A stretch of DNA of 43,141 nucleotides from Gammaproteobacteria bacterium 53_120_T64. Its GTDB lineage: Bacteria > Pseudomonadota > Gammaproteobacteria > Pseudomonadales > Porticoccaceae. The stretch covers positions 1 to 43,141 of the forward strand of contig MAAT01000068.1 in the NCBI GenBank assembly GCA_002162815.1. Reading direction: 5' to 3'. Of this stretch, positions 9,417-18,896 are shown one piece after another. A program made the position numbers and the translations under genes. The notes below the pieces were generated by a model, which ran no database searches, was not told the DNA's origin, and saw nothing but the letters and a program-made list of their open reading frames with translations. Each line of letters begins with the position of its first letter. The first letter of the stretch is position 1.

Positions 9417-9845
9417 ATGGCCCGAGAATGGGTACTCGCACTGCATATCATCAGCCTCGTGTGCTGGTTTGCCGCCCTATTTTACCTGCCCCGCTTATTT
9501 GTCTACCACGCCACGGCCGCCGATGCGATTAGCGACGAGCGCTTTAAACTGATGGAGCGCAAGTTGTATCGCGGCATCGCCACCCCCGCCATGATCGCCA
9601 CCCTGGTGTTCGGTATTTGGCTGGCCAGTTTCGCCACTGAGCACTATCTCGCAGCGGGCTGGTTTCAAACAAAATTGGCACTGGTGGCTCTATTAATCGG
9701 CTACCATTTCACCTGCCGGCAGCTTATGCGCCAATTTCAAGCCGGGCTCAACACCCACTCAGATAAGTTTTACCGCTGGTTTAACGAAGCACCAGTGCTA
9801 TTGTTGGTCGCCATAGTGGTACTCGTGGTGGTCAAACCCTACTAG
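9417..9845 (+). CDS. hemJ: Protoporphyrinogen IX oxidase HemJ
   Basis: Oxidises protoporphyrinogen IX to protoporphyrin IX in heme synthesis; an inner-membrane heme-b protein. The 142-residue protein has four membrane helices. It carries the conserved histidine H10 (LALHIISLVCWF) and lysine K86 (FQTKLALV), the positions shown to be essential in cyanobacterial HemJ. An AAGGAG lies about 11 bp before the ATG. In pseudomonads as I remember, hemJ is near argC, as here. It is 4.6 kb from hemL, another heme-pathway gene. Confidence 0.93.
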   Translation: MAREWVLALHIISLVCWFAALFYLPRLFVYHATAADAISDERFKLMERKLYRGIATPAMIATLVFGIWLASFATEHYLAAGWFQTKLALVALLIGYHFTCRQLMRQFQAGLNTHSDKFYRWFNEAPVLLLVAIVVLVVVKPY

Positions 9846-9878
9846 CCCCCAACAAACACCACCCTTCTCTCATATTCA

Positions 9879-9901
9879 GGACAAGATAGGGATATCTGTC
9901 C
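9879..9901 (+). promoter_or_regulatory. Hairpin with AGGGA in its loop, upstream of the Amt-GGDEF-EAL gene
   Basis: The bases 9879-9888 pair with 9893-9901 with one bulged A, leaving a GGGA loop. The closing A plus loop reads AGGGA, which fits the ANGGA core of CsrA/RsmA sites, usually presented in hairpin loops. It ends 26 bases before the ATG at 9928. Regulation by CsrA is only a hypothesis. Confidence 0.35.
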
Positions 9902-9927
9902 CAGCATAAGGCAGCTAGCAGTTAACA

Positions 9928-12900
9928 ATGGATACACTCTGGATAACGATAGCCGCCATACTTGTCTTTATTATGCAGGCGGGCTTTCTGTGCCTCGAAA
10001 GTGGCTTGGTGAGAAGTAAAAACAGCATCAATGTTGCCGCCAAGAATATTAGCGACTTCATCGTCTCCGGCACCCTATTTTGGACGGCGGGCTTCGCCAT
10101 CATGTTCGGCGACAGTATTGCCGGCTGGTTTGGCAGCAGCCACTTTTTTTTTGGCGACGAGGCCAGCCCCCGGCTCATCGCCATCTTCCTATTTCAAATG
10201 ATGTTCTGTGGCACCGCTGCAACGCTGGTATCGGGGGCCGTCGCCGAGCGGATGAATTACCGGGGCTACTTGGTTTGCACCGCCACCATCGCCCTGTTGA
10301 TTTATCCCCTGGTCGGCCACTGGGTTTGGGCCGGCGCTATTACCGGCACGCCAACGGGCTGGCTGGAACTGCGCGGCTTTGTCGACTTTGCCGGTTCAAC
10401 CGTGGTCCACTCCGTCGGCGGCTGGGTAGCACTGGCGGCACTGCTCGTCATCGGCCCGCGCTTTGGTCGCTACGAGCAGGGCAAGCAACGCATCCCCGGC
10501 AGCAATATCCCGATGGCCGTGCTCGGCGCCATGTTGATCTGGTTTGGCTGGTTCGGCTTTAACGGCGGCAGTACCCTAGGCTGGAATGATGCCGTTCCGG
10601 CGATCTTACTCAACACCTGCATTGCCTCCTTCTGGGGAGGCATTGGCGCCACCGCATTAAAATACAAAGCCGATGGCTATATCGATGTTCCCAATATTAT
10701 CAACGGCACCCTGGGTGGGCTGGTTGCCATTACCGCCAGCTGTCATGCCGTCGGTGCCGGCGAGGCTGCCCTGATTGGCCTTATCGGTGGCAGCATTGCT
10801 CTATTCGGTGAACGCTGGCTGGCGCATTTAAAAATAGACGATGCCATTGGTGTGATCCCCGTGCACCTCTTCGCCGGTATTTGGGGCACCTTAGCCGTCG
10901 CCATTTTCGCCAACCCTGAGATCTTAGCCAATGGATTAACCACAATGCAGCAGCTTCAATCTCAGCTGCTGGGCATTGGCGTGACTGGCTTATTTAGCTT
11001 TTGCACCGCCTACACACTGCTTGCAGCGATTAACCGCTACTACCCTCTTAGGGTCAGCGAAGAAGCGGAGCGCATGGGCCTCAATGTCGCCGAGCACCGG
11101 GTCAGTACCGAGGTCTTCGACCTACTGACATCGATGAGCCAACAGCAACAAAATGCCGACTTTTCCTCACCGGTGCCGGTAGAACCCTTTACCGAAGTCG
11201 GCCAAATTGCCCAGCAATACAATCGCGTCATCGACCGGGTTAATAACGAAATCCAGCAACGTGATGACAGCTTTAATGCCTTTAAAGACAGCGAGTACCA
11301 TAAGGGCGCGATTCTCGACGCCGCCATGGACAGCATCATTACCATCAATGACCGAGGCGAGATACTGGCCTTCAACCCCTCTGCTGAGAAGTGTTTTGGC
11401 ATCGGCGCCAAGCACGTCACTGGCGTCAACTTTTTTGAACTATTTATCGCCGACGGTGACCAGAAAACCGCCCTGCAAAGCCTCGCCCACGGCTTTAGTG
11501 CCAGTAAAGGTTTGATTTTAAAGCGCCGTAATATCACCCAGCTGAAGCGCCTCGACAAGGAGCTCTTCCCGGCCGAGGTGGTGATCACCCAAACCACCGA
11601 CAGTCTCAGCCGACACTGTGAATACGCCCTGCACATTCGCGATATCACCCAGCAAATAAAGCTGCAGAACCGCCTCAAATCCCTTGCCTATAGCGACCCA
11701 CTGACCGGGCTCTACAACCGCACCTATTTTATGAACAATCTGGAAAAGCGCATCCGCTTTCACCAGCAAACAGCCGGTACCGTGGTACTACTGTTTCTCG
11801 ACCTCGATCAGTTCAAAAAGATCAACGACACCATGGGTCATAAGGTGGGCGACGAGCTGCTGTGCGAGATTGCCAATCGGCTGAGCACGGTCACTCGCGA
11901 CGTCGACCTCGTCGCACGCTGGGGTGGCGACGAATTTGTCATCGTCATGTCCGGCGCCATCAGCAACCAGTCGGGGGTCACCAAGGCACAGGATATTTTG
12001 CAGATTATGCGCCAGCCCGTCGACCTCCGTGAACAACGACTCACCGTACTGAGCAGCATTGGCATTGCCCTCTCAGAGAATGGCCAAATCGATGCCGAGC
12101 ACCTACTACAACACGCCGACCTCGCCATGTACGCGGCCAAGCAGAGCGGCCGCAACACCTTTCGCTTGTTCACTGAAGACATGGAGCAAACCGTGCGCCA
12201 GCGCTTCAAGCTGGAGGTCGCACTGCCCGATGCCATCGCTAAAAACCAGTTCTTCCTGCACTACCAGCCCAAGGCCGACTGCCAATCCAATGAGATCATT
12301 GGCTTTGAGGCTCTGCTGCGCTGGCAGCACCCCGAATACGGACTGATCCCACCGGGCGATTTCATTCCCATTATCGATGAAGATAATTTGGTCATTGAAA
12401 TTGGTGGCTGGGTACTTAACGAAGTCTGCCGACAACTGGCCGAATGGCGGCAACAGGGCTTACCTGTTTTACCGGTCGCGGTAAATATTTCCGGCCATCA
12501 CCTGCACTCGCCCTCACTGCTACCCGGTGTCAAACAAACCCTGAATGCTCACGCCATTGAAAGTGAATTGATCGAAATTGAGATCACCGAGGGGGTTCTA
12601 ACCAGCAATACCGAGCACAGTATTGCCGTCATGAACGCCTTAAAAACCCTCGGTATTAAACTCTCGGTGGATGACTTTGGCACCGGTTATTCATCACTCA
12701 GCTATTTGAAAAATTTCCCCATCGACATTCTTAAGATTGACCGCACCTTTGTCCGCGACGCCGCATCCAACATTGAAGACGGTGCTATCTGCAAAGCCAT
12801 TATTAACCTCGCCAAAAGCCTCGACTTACAAATCATTGCCGAAGGGGTGGAAACGCAGGAGCAGCTCGCCTTCCTCCAACAACACGACTGCCATAGCTAT

Positions 12901-12999
12901 CAGGGTTATTTGTTTAGCCGCCCCGTACCTGCAGACGACATCCCTCCCGTTTTAAGTCAAAGCGAAGACAAAACGGGTAGTATGGCGAGCCCACCCTAA
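9928..12999 (+). CDS. Ammonium transporter-PAS-GGDEF-EAL fusion (c-di-GMP enzyme with Amt sensor)
   Basis: Single 1023-residue protein. Residues 1-392 are a complete Amt/MEP domain ending in the conserved tail EEAERMGLNVAEH. The AmtB pore residues are all present: gate F93 and F211, W134, D153, S215 and the twin histidines H161 and H313. It could therefore conduct or at least bind ammonium. A HAMP-like linker (about 393-448) and a PAS domain (about 456-575) follow. The GGDEF domain (about 583-750) has an intact GGDEF at 666-670 and an intact inhibitory I-site RDVD (657-660) five residues before it. The EAL domain (about 755-1010) has EALLRW from 794, DDFGTGYSSL from 915, K936 and EGVE from 972. 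Both making and breaking of c-di-GMP look possible. No glnK is nearby. Amt-linked histidine kinases and cyclases are known; this gives the same sensor a bifunctional output. Confidence 0.93.
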   Translation: MDTLWITIAAILVFIMQAGFLCLESGLVRSKNSINVAAKNISDFIVSGTLFWTAGFAIMFGDSIAGWFGSSHFFFGDEASPRLIAIFLFQMMFCGTAATLVSGAVAERMNYRGYLVCTATIALLIYPLVGHWVWAGAITGTPTGWLELRGFVDFAGSTVVHSVGGWVALAALLVIGPRFGRYEQGKQRIPGSNIPMAVLGAMLIWFGWFGFNGGSTLGWNDAVPAILLNTCIASFWGGIGATALKYKADGYIDVPNIINGTLGGLVAITASCHAVGAGEAALIGLIGGSIALFGERWLAHLKIDDAIGVIPVHLFAGIWGTLAVAIFANPEILANGLTTMQQLQSQLLGIGVTGLFSFCTAYTLLAAINRYYPLRVSEEAERMGLNVAEHRVSTEVFDLLTSMSQQQQNADFSSPVPVEPFTEVGQIAQQYNRVIDRVNNEIQQRDDSFNAFKDSEYHKGAILDAAMDSIITINDRGEILAFNPSAEKCFGIGAKHVTGVNFFELFIADGDQKTALQSLAHGFSASKGLILKRRNITQLKRLDKELFPAEVVITQTTDSLSRHCEYALHIRDITQQIKLQNRLKSLAYSDPLTGLYNRTYFMNNLEKRIRFHQQTAGTVVLLFLDLDQFKKINDTMGHKVGDELLCEIANRLSTVTRDVDLVARWGGDEFVIVMSGAISNQSGVTKAQDILQIMRQPVDLREQRLTVLSSIGIALSENGQIDAEHLLQHADLAMYAAKQSGRNTFRLFTEDMEQTVRQRFKLEVALPDAIAKNQFFLHYQPKADCQSNEIIGFEALLRWQHPEYGLIPPGDFIPIIDEDNLVIEIGGWVLNEVCRQLAEWRQQGLPVLPVAVNISGHHLHSPSLLPGVKQTLNAHAIESELIEIEITEGVLTSNTEHSIAVMNALKTLGIKLSVDDFGTGYSSLSYLKNFPIDILKIDRTFVRDAASNIEDGAICKAIINLAKSLDLQIIAEGVETQEQLAFLQQHDCHSYQGYLFSRPVPADDIPPVLSQSEDKTGSMASPP

Positions 13000-13020
13000 A
13001 AGATGCATTAATACCTGCCG

Positions 13021-14385
13021 TTGAAGACTAAAGCCAGCCAACGCACCCAGGCCATCGTTAACGATCCCATTGGCCGTACCCTCTTCCGCCTTACGATGCC
13101 GATGATTGGCGGTATTATTGCGCTCATGGCGGTGGGCATTGTCGACGCCTACTTTGTCGGCCAGCTCGGCACCGCCCCCCTCGCGGCGTTGGGTTTTGTG
13201 TTGCCGATCACCCACGGCGTTAACAGCATCGGCCTCGGGCTGGGCATGGCGACATCGGTGCTGGTATCGCGCTATCTCGGCGAGGATCGCTTTGATCGTG
13301 CCGCGCGACAAATTACCGATGGCCGCGTACTAATCACCTTAATCGGCATCGGCTTGCTGCTCTGTCTCTACTTTGGCCAACGCGGCCTACTGCGCTTATT
13401 GGGCGCTGAGGGCGAGGTGCTCGCCGAGGCCCTGCGCTTTATGGCGCTGTGGATACCCATCATCCCCTTGCTACTCCTCACACTGACCGGCAACACCATA
13501 CTCAGAGCCATCGGCTGCCCCGGTAAGTCGGCCTTTTTACTGGCTCTGCTGGCCACGCTCAACGCCTGTCTCGACCCCCTCCTGATCTTTGGTTTCGGCC
13601 CCCTGCCCGGACTGGGCATTGGCGGCGCGGCCCTAGCAACTGCCGTCGCCTGGATCATCACCTACCTGGTATCCCACTATGTGCTGAGTGTTCAGGAACA
13701 ATTGATTCTCAAGGGCAAGTATCAACTCGCGGAGCTACGCGACAACTGGGCCGAACTACTAAGTATTGGCATCCCCGCCATTTTTGCCAATCTAATGACC
13801 CCTCTGGCCGCCGCCATACTCACCGCCATGGTCGCCCGCTTTGGCACCACCGCCGTAGCAGGCTTTGGCGTCAGCACCCGCATCGAATCCCTCTGCCTAC
13901 TCGTCGCCTTTGCCCTGTCCTCGACCCTGCCGATGTTTATTGGCCAAAACATCGGCGCCGGCAAACCCGAGCGCGCACGCGTGGCGCTGTTCGGCGCCAT
14001 TCGCTTCACCATCGTTTTCCAGCTATTGATGTGGTTACTGGTCGCTTTCTACAGCCGCGCCATCGGCTCCGCTTTTAGCACCAACCCCGAAGTCGTCGAA
14101 ATCATCGGCCGGTACCTATGGATAGTACCGGCCAGCTATGGCGCACATGCCGTCACCATTCTGGTGATGGTCTCGCTGAATGCACTTAAACGCCCCAAGG
14201 CCGCCCTAGTCACCGCACTCATCAGGTTGTTATTGCTGAATATTCCCCTCGCCTACCTCGGCGGACAATTTTACGGTATTAGTGGTTTATTCTATGGTTT
14301 TGCCTTGGGCAACCTGCTATCAGCCATTGTCGCCTGGCGCGTGATCAACAAGGCTTGGGGCGAACAAGTCGGAGCAAACCAATAA
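13021..14385 (+). CDS. MATE family multidrug/toxin efflux transporter
   Basis: Cation-coupled exporter of the MATE (NorM/DinF-type) family. The 454-residue protein has twelve predicted membrane segments in two similar halves. Family patterns are visible: [11 protein letters not shown] before helix 1, [19 protein letters not shown] in helix 2, and [14 protein letters not shown] in the second half. The substrate cannot be told. The first in-frame initiator is TTG at 13021 with no clear ribosome binding site. The next ATGs (codons 26 and 28) would remove the start of the first helix, so TTG is kept. It begins 21 bp after the Amt fusion stop, so co-transcription is likely. Confidence 0.88.
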   Translation: MKTKASQRTQAIVNDPIGRTLFRLTMPMIGGIIALMAVGIVDAYFVGQLGTAPLAALGFVLPITHGVNSIGLGLGMATSVLVSRYLGEDRFDRAARQITDGRVLITLIGIGLLLCLYFGQRGLLRLLGAEGEVLAEALRFMALWIPIIPLLLLTLTGNTILRAIGCPGKSAFLLALLATLNACLDPLLIFGFGPLPGLGIGGAALATAVAWIITYLVSHYVLSVQEQLILKGKYQLAELRDNWAELLSIGIPAIFANLMTPLAAAILTAMVARFGTTAVAGFGVSTRIESLCLLVAFALSSTLPMFIGQNIGAGKPERARVALFGAIRFTIVFQLLMWLLVAFYSRAIGSAFSTNPEVVEIIGRYLWIVPASYGAHAVTILVMVSLNALKRPKAALVTALIRLLLLNIPLAYLGGQFYGISGLFYGFALGNLLSAIVAWRVINKAWGEQVGANQ

Positions 14386-14483
14386 AGCCGTTACGCCCGC
14401 TTTTCTCCAGCCCGCCAGCGGCCCATAATGCACACCGAGCCCTCGAATCGCCCTCGACCCAACAAACAACCCAGCGACCCCTT

Positions 14484-15761
14484 ATGAATCGTTCAGAACA
14501 GTTATTTATCGATGCCCAACGCCACATCCCCGGCGGCGTTAACTCACCGGTGCGGGCTTTTAAAGCCGTCGGTGGTAGTCCGGTTTTTTTCGATCACGCC
14601 AAAGGCGCCTACCTTTACGATGCCGATGAGCAGCGCTATATCGATTATGTGCAGTCCTGGGGGCCGATGATTCTCGGCCACGGCCACCCGGTAGTGCTCG
14701 ACAGTATTCGCCAGCAGCTCGACAAGGGCCTGAGTTTTGGCGCGCCCACCGAACTGGAAACCCAGCTTGCCGATAAGCTCTGCAAGCACATACCGGGCCT
14801 CGACATGGTGCGCATGGTCAACTCCGGCACTGAGGCCACAATGAGCGCTATCCGCCTGGCGCGGGGCTTCACCGGGCGCGACAAAATCATTAAGTTCGAG
14901 GGTTGCTACCACGGCCACTCTGACTCACTGTTAGTAAAAGCTGGCTCCGGTGCTTTGACCCTCGGCGTGCCCAGCTCACCCGGCGTACCCGCCGCACTGG
15001 CCGACCACACCCTTACCCTGCCCTACAATGACAGCGCGGCGGTAGAGGCGGCCTTTGCCGAAATTGGCGACCAGGTGGCGGCACTTATCGTCGAACCTGT
15101 CGCGGGCAATATGAGCTGTATTCCGCCTCTGCCCGGCTTTCTGGAAACCCTGCGCAGCGAATGCACCCGTCACGGCACCGTATTGATTATTGACGAAGTG
15201 ATGACCGGCTTTCGTGTCGGCCCGAAAGGCGCTATTGGCCACTACGACATTGATGCCGATCTTATAGCGCTGGGCAAAGTCATCGGTGGCGGTATGCCGG
15301 TCGGTGCCTTTGGCGGCAAGCGTGAAATCATGGAGCAAATCGCCCCCCTCGGGCCGGTGTATCAGGCGGGCACGCTGTCGGGTAATCCGGTGGCCATGGC
15401 CGCCGGTCTCGCCACTCTCGAATTACTCAATGAAGAGGGCTTTTACCCGCCCCTATTCGCCAAGGCCGAACAGCTGGTTGCCGGCTTAAAAGCTGAGGCA
15501 GCGGGTATTCCCTTCACCACCAATCACATCGGCACCATGTTCGGCGTATTTTTTACCGAGGAGAGCACGGTCAGCAACTACCAACAGGTGATGGCCTGCG
15601 ATACCGAGCGCTTTAATCGCTTCTTCCACGGCATGTTGGCGGAGGGGGTCTATCTCGCACCGGCAGCCTACGAGGCGGGTTTTATATCGGCGGCGTTAAC
15701 GGAACAAGATATCGAGCAGACACTGGCCAGCGCTAAAAAAGTCATGGCCACCCTAGGCTAA
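14484..15761 (+). CDS. hemL: Glutamate-1-semialdehyde 2,1-aminomutase
   Basis: PLP enzyme that converts glutamate-1-semialdehyde to 5-aminolevulinate, the C5 route to heme. The protein has 425 residues with the PLP lysine at K265 ([16 protein letters not shown]), the same number as in E. coli Hem[10 protein letters not shown] and [16 protein letters not shown] are also typical. ATG at 14484 (MNRSEQLF) matches the family start. The frame runs 43 codons further upstream to a TTG inside the MATE gene, which I reject. No strong Shine-Dalgarno is visible. It converges on znuB, 24 bp between stops, with no clear terminator. Confidence 0.96.
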   Translation: MNRSEQLFIDAQRHIPGGVNSPVRAFKAVGGSPVFFDHAKGAYLYDADEQRYIDYVQSWGPMILGHGHPVVLDSIRQQLDKGLSFGAPTELETQLADKLCKHIPGLDMVRMVNSGTEATMSAIRLARGFTGRDKIIKFEGCYHGHSDSLLVKAGSGALTLGVPSSPGVPAALADHTLTLPYNDSAAVEAAFAEIGDQVAALIVEPVAGNMSCIPPLPGFLETLRSECTRHGTVLIIDEVMTGFRVGPKGAIGHYDIDADLIALGKVIGGGMPVGAFGGKREIMEQIAPLGPVYQAGTLSGNPVAMAAGLATLELLNEEGFYPPLFAKAEQLVAGLKAEAAGIPFTTNHIGTMFGVFFTEESTVSNYQQVMACDTERFNRFFHGMLAEGVYLAPAAYEAGFISAALTEQDIEQTLASAKKVMATLG

Positions 15762-15785
15762 AACGACGGCTAACACCTCCAGTAG

Positions 15786-16574
15786 CTAAGCCCTACGGCC
15801 CCGGATCAGCAACACCAGTACAAAGAACAAGCTGGCGCTGACCACAATGGAGGGGCCGACCGGGGTATTCAGCCACCACGACGAAGCCAATCCGGCAAAG
15901 ACCGCCAACATCGCCACCCCGCTAGCCAGCACTGCCATTTGCTCCGGCGTTTTGGCAAAGTGGCGGGCGCTGGCGGCGGGAATTATCAACAATGCGGTAA
16001 TCAGCAATACGCCGACCACTTTCATCGAGATGGCCACCACCAGTGCCAGTAGCAATTTCAACACGGCCTTAACGACATCAACCCGCACCCCTTCAACCCG
16101 CGCCAAATCTTCGTGCACGGTGATCGCCAGCAGCGACGGCCACAGTCGCCATAGCGTAGCCAGCACACAGACAGCCATCAACCAAACAACGGCAACCTCC
16201 GCCGCTGTCACGGTGAGGATGTCGCCAAAGAGCAGGGCCTCCATATCGGTGCGGGCACCGGGTATCAATGTTAGAGCCACTAGGCCCAAGGCGAGTGAAC
16301 CATGAGAGAGGATGCCCAGCACCGTGTCCGTCGCCAGGAGGCGCTGACGCTCAAAGACGATCAGCAGGCCCGCAATCAACAGGCAGACGATGACCACCGC
16401 AAGGGAGTTACTCCACGAAAACCACAGGCCTAGGGCAATCCCCAATAGCGCGCCATGGGCAAGGGTGTCACCAAAATAGGCCATGCGCTGCCACACCACC
16501 AGCGAGCCCATCGGCCCGGCAACGATCGCCACACCGAGACCCGCCAGCAGGGCTAAATAGAGAAAGTCATACAT
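15786..16574 (-). CDS. znuB: Zinc ABC transporter permease ZnuB
   Basis: Inner-membrane channel of the high-affinity zinc importer. The 262-residue protein has seven to eight membrane segments and the family pattern [23 protein letters not shown] near the N-terminus, followed by the conserved [12 protein letters not shown] loop. ATG at 16572-16574 is chosen: GGGGAG lies about 9 bp upstream and the length matches E. coli ZnuB. The frame remains open for 71 more codons through znuC, which is a shadow. The start overlaps the end of znuC by 8 bp (ATGTATGA), so translation is probably coupled. Confidence 0.95.
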   Translation of the reverse strand: MYDFLYLALLAGLGVAIVAGPMGSLVVWQRMAYFGDTLAHGALLGIALGLWFSWSNSLAVVIVCLLIAGLLIVFERQRLLATDTVLGILSHGSLALGLVALTLIPGARTDMEALLFGDILTVTAAEVAVVWLMAVCVLATLWRLWPSLLAITVHEDLARVEGVRVDVVKAVLKLLLALVVAISMKVVGVLLITALLIIPAASARHFAKTPEQMAVLASGVAMLAVFAGLASSWWLNTPVGPSIVVSASLFFVLVLLIRGRRA

Positions 16575-17373
16575 CGGACTGACTCCCCTTTCTTGAACCG
16601 TGCTGGGTTGAATTGTTCTGGGCTGAATCGTGATTACAGGACGAGCCAGCCGGCGAATTGACAAGCCCACTGTGCAGGTCGTGTTCATGATCGTGGTGAT
16701 GGGTATACAGCGCCGTTTTGGCACCAAACAGGGCGACAAACTCCGGGTCGACCGAGACCTGCTGCGGGGTACCGTGGCAACAGACATGCTGATTCAGGCA
16801 GACCACCTCATCGGTTGCCGCCATCACCAGATGTAGGTCGTGGGAGACCATTAAGATCCCGCAGCTCAACTCATCACGCAACTCGCCGATCAACTGATAG
16901 AGAGCCTCCTGGCCGGTGACATCCACCCCCTGCACCGGCTCGTCCAGTACCAAAAGATTGGGCTTGCGCAGCAGTGCCCGCGCCAACAACATGCGCTGCA
17001 TTTCACCGCCGGAAAGACCACTCACGGGCTGTTGAATAAGATGGGCAATGCCGACTCTATCCAGTGCCGCTATACACGTGGAGGTATCGGCATTGGCAAA
17101 CTGCAAAAAGCGTTCCACCTGCAGCGGCAGGGTCGGGTCGATGTGTAGCTTTTGCGGCATATAGCCCACCCGCAACTGCGCCGAGCGCTGCACACGGCCG
17201 GTATCGGGCTGCAGCAAGCCGAGGACAATTTTCACCAGGGTAGTTTTGCCAGCACCGTTGGGGCCGATCAGGGTGACAATACGACCGGGCACTAAACTCA
17301 AATTCACCGCTTGTAACACGGCCCTGTTGGCAAAGGACTTACCCGCCCCCTGTAGCTCAATCAGCGCTGTCAT
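16567..17373 (-). CDS. znuC: Zinc ABC transporter ATP-binding protein ZnuC
   Basis: ATPase of the ZnuABC importer. The protein has 268 residues with Walker [10 protein letters not shown] (37-45), signature LSGGEMQR (120-127), Walker B LVLDEP (141-146) and switch histidine H178 (VSHD). The C-terminal extension has a histidine/aspartate cluster [10 protein letters not shown] (225-234) that could bind zinc and tune activity, as known for other ZnuC proteins. It starts immediately after the zur stop (zero spacing) and overlaps znuB, so zur-znuC-znuB is one operon. Confidence 0.96.
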   Translation of the reverse strand: MTALIELQGAGKSFANRAVLQAVNLSLVPGRIVTLIGPNGAGKTTLVKIVLGLLQPDTGRVQRSAQLRVGYMPQKLHIDPTLPLQVERFLQFANADTSTCIAALDRVGIAHLIQQPVSGLSGGEMQRMLLARALLRKPNLLVLDEPVQGVDVTGQEALYQLIGELRDELSCGILMVSHDLHLVMAATDEVVCLNQHVCCHGTPQQVSVDPEFVALFGAKTALYTHHHDHEHDLHSGLVNSPAGSSCNHDSAQNNSTQHGSRKGSQSDV

Positions 17374-17907
17374 TTACGCGCCCGCCTCTTGTTGTATCGC
17401 CAGATCACTGTGCGCTTGCTGATTCTTTTCACGACAAGGCGTACACACACCGAGAATCTCGACGGTTTGGCTCTCCACTAAAAAGCCCGCTCGCTCGGCC
17501 GTCGAGACAATAGCGTTGTTGACACTCTCGGCGCTGCACTCGGCGACACTGCCGCACTCACGGCAGAGCAGAAAATAATCGCTGTGCACGCTATCCGGGA
17601 AGGGGCAACCGATATAGGCATTTAAGGTTGCCAGGCGATGGATCAAGCCCAGCTCCAGTAAAAAGTCGAGGGCGCGATACACCGTTGGTGGCAGGATACG
17701 CTTACCGCTCTCTGCCGATAGTTGCTCGATAATTTTATAGGCGCCGAGGGGACGGTGACTCTGCCACAGTAAGTGCAGCACCGACTCGCGAATCGGGGTG
17801 AGCCGTGCCTTGCGAGCACTACAGCGGTTGCGCGCCTGTGCTAATGCCGCCTTTAAGCAGCGGTGGTGGTCATGTTGTTGGTAGGCAGTGGTAGAATTGC
17901 TGATCAT
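17374..17907 (-). CDS. zur: Zinc uptake regulator Zur (Fur family)
   Basis: Zn-loaded Zur represses zinc-uptake genes. The 177-residue protein has a winged-helix DNA-binding region (about 30-95, with LTPIRESVLHLLWQS and PPTVYRALDFLLELGLIHRL) and the structural zinc cysteines C115/C118 (CREC) and C155/C158 (CTPC). ATG at 17905-17907 is chosen over a TTG seven codons upstream. The N-terminal HDHH stretch is unusual but short. It is first in zur-znuC-znuB and divergent from znuA; two Zur boxes lie in the shared promoter, so it likely regulates itself. Confidence 0.94.
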   Translation of the reverse strand: MISNSTTAYQQHDHHRCLKAALAQARNRCSARKARLTPIRESVLHLLWQSHRPLGAYKIIEQLSAESGKRILPPTVYRALDFLLELGLIHRLATLNAYIGCPFPDSVHSDYFLLCRECGSVAECSAESVNNAIVSTAERAGFLVESQTVEILGVCTPCREKNQQAHSDLAIQQEAGA

Positions 17908-17942
17908 TACGCCGAACCCTTTTTCCAAACCTTGATAGCTAT

Positions 17943-17957
17943 TGTTATATTATTACA
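17943..17957. promoter_or_regulatory. Zur box 1
   Basis: TGTTATATTATTACA differs from the palindromic Zur consensus TGTTATANTATAACA at one position. It lies in the 95-bp zur-znuA divergent region, 36 bp upstream of the zur ATG. Confidence 0.8.
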
Positions 17958-17969
17958 CTCTACTAACAA

Positions 17970-17984
17970 TGCTATAACATAACA
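17970..17984. promoter_or_regulatory. Zur box 2
   Basis: TGCTATAACATAACA, read on the other strand as TGTTATGTTATAGCA, matches the Zur consensus with two changes. Its centre is 27 bp from that of box 1 and 26 bp from the znuA GTG, so each arm of the divergent promoter has its own site. Confidence 0.75.
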
Positions 17985-18002
17985 AAAGACGAAACCACTG
18001 CC

Positions 18003-18890
18003 GTGAAATTATTAGTCCTCCTATCAACACTACTTATTGCCGCTCAAACATGGGCAAAACCCCTGGTGGTCACCACCATTCGCCCCATGACCCTGCTGGT
18101 CGAGGCCATTGCCGGCGACAGCGTCGAGGTTCGGCAATTACTGCCCGACAGCGAAGTGCCCCATCACTATTCCCTGCGCATCTCTGACCGAGTCCTACTT
18201 GCCGAGGCCGATTTATTATTGTGGGTAGGGCCAGAGCTGGAGGGGTTTCTCAGTAAAAGCGTCACTGCGCTGCGCCCCGAAAAGGTGATTACCGCCGCAG
18301 AGCTACCCGACATTCAGTGGCTCAGCCCCAGCCCCGATGGACTAGCCGCTAGTCGCGATCCGCACATTTGGATGAACCCAGAGAATGGTCGCGTCATCGC
18401 CACCGAAGTCGGCAACTGGCTTGCCGCCCACTACCCGGGCCAGCGCGAGCAATTACTCGCTGCCCAGCAGCTTTTCAACCAGCAACTAAGCGAAGTAACG
18501 GCCGATACCGCCGCTCAGCTAAAGGTATTACAGCAAGCGAACTTTATCGTCGATCACGACGCCTTCGGCCACTTTGCCGAGGCTTTCGGTCTGAGTCAGT
18601 CCGGTGCGCTGAAAACTAGTGCTGGACTGAGTAGTGGTGCTCGCGACTTTCATCAACTGCTAAGCCAGAGCGACGTGCACTGCATTATTGCCGAACCCCG
18701 GCACAACCATGGCAGAGTTGAACAGCTCGCTAATAAACTGAACGCGCAGATCGCTGTTATTGATCCTCTGGGGGCAGACATCCCCCTCGGCAGCAAGGCC
18801 TATATTCAACTGATCGAAGATATCGGTACAAAAATCGCCGCCTGTTTATCACCCGCGTCAGCAGAATCTGACCAGGCCGGCCCTAAATAA
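18003..18890 (+). CDS. znuA: Zinc ABC transporter substrate-binding protein ZnuA
   Basis: Periplasmic zinc-binding protein that hands zinc to ZnuBC. The 295-residue protein has a signal peptide (1-18, ending TWA-KP). The likely zinc ligands are H54/H55 (EVPHHYSLR), H121 (DPHIWMNP) and H185 (VDHDAFGHF). The His/Asp-rich flexible loop found in E. coli ZnuA between the first two ligands is missing: this stretch reads QWLSPSPDGLAASRD. GTG at 18003 is the start, giving a normal signal peptide. It is transcribed away from zur and ends 6 bp from the convergent thrB stop. Confidence 0.95.
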   Translation: MKLLVLLSTLLIAAQTWAKPLVVTTIRPMTLLVEAIAGDSVEVRQLLPDSEVPHHYSLRISDRVLLAEADLLLWVGPELEGFLSKSVTALRPEKVITAAELPDIQWLSPSPDGLAASRDPHIWMNPENGRVIATEVGNWLAAHYPGQREQLLAAQQLFNQQLSEVTADTAAQLKVLQQANFIVDHDAFGHFAEAFGLSQSGALKTSAGLSSGARDFHQLLSQSDVHCIIAEPRHNHGRVEQLANKLNAQIAVIDPLGADIPLGSKAYIQLIEDIGTKIAACLSPASAESDQAGPK

Positions 18891-18896
18891 CAATCG

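Noticed and set aside
11040..11678. 212-codon minus-strand frame inside the Amt fusion gene
   Set aside because: Antisense to the linker/PAS region, low-complexity composition and no start signals.
14355..14483. Longer HemL start (TTG at 14355)
   Set aside because: It would overlap the MATE gene and add 43 unrelated residues; the ATG at 14484 matches the family N-terminus and K265 numbering.
16575..16787. 71-codon upstream extension of ZnuB
   Set aside because: It is the out-of-frame reading of znuC; the internal ATG has a strong Shine-Dalgarno and gives the normal length.
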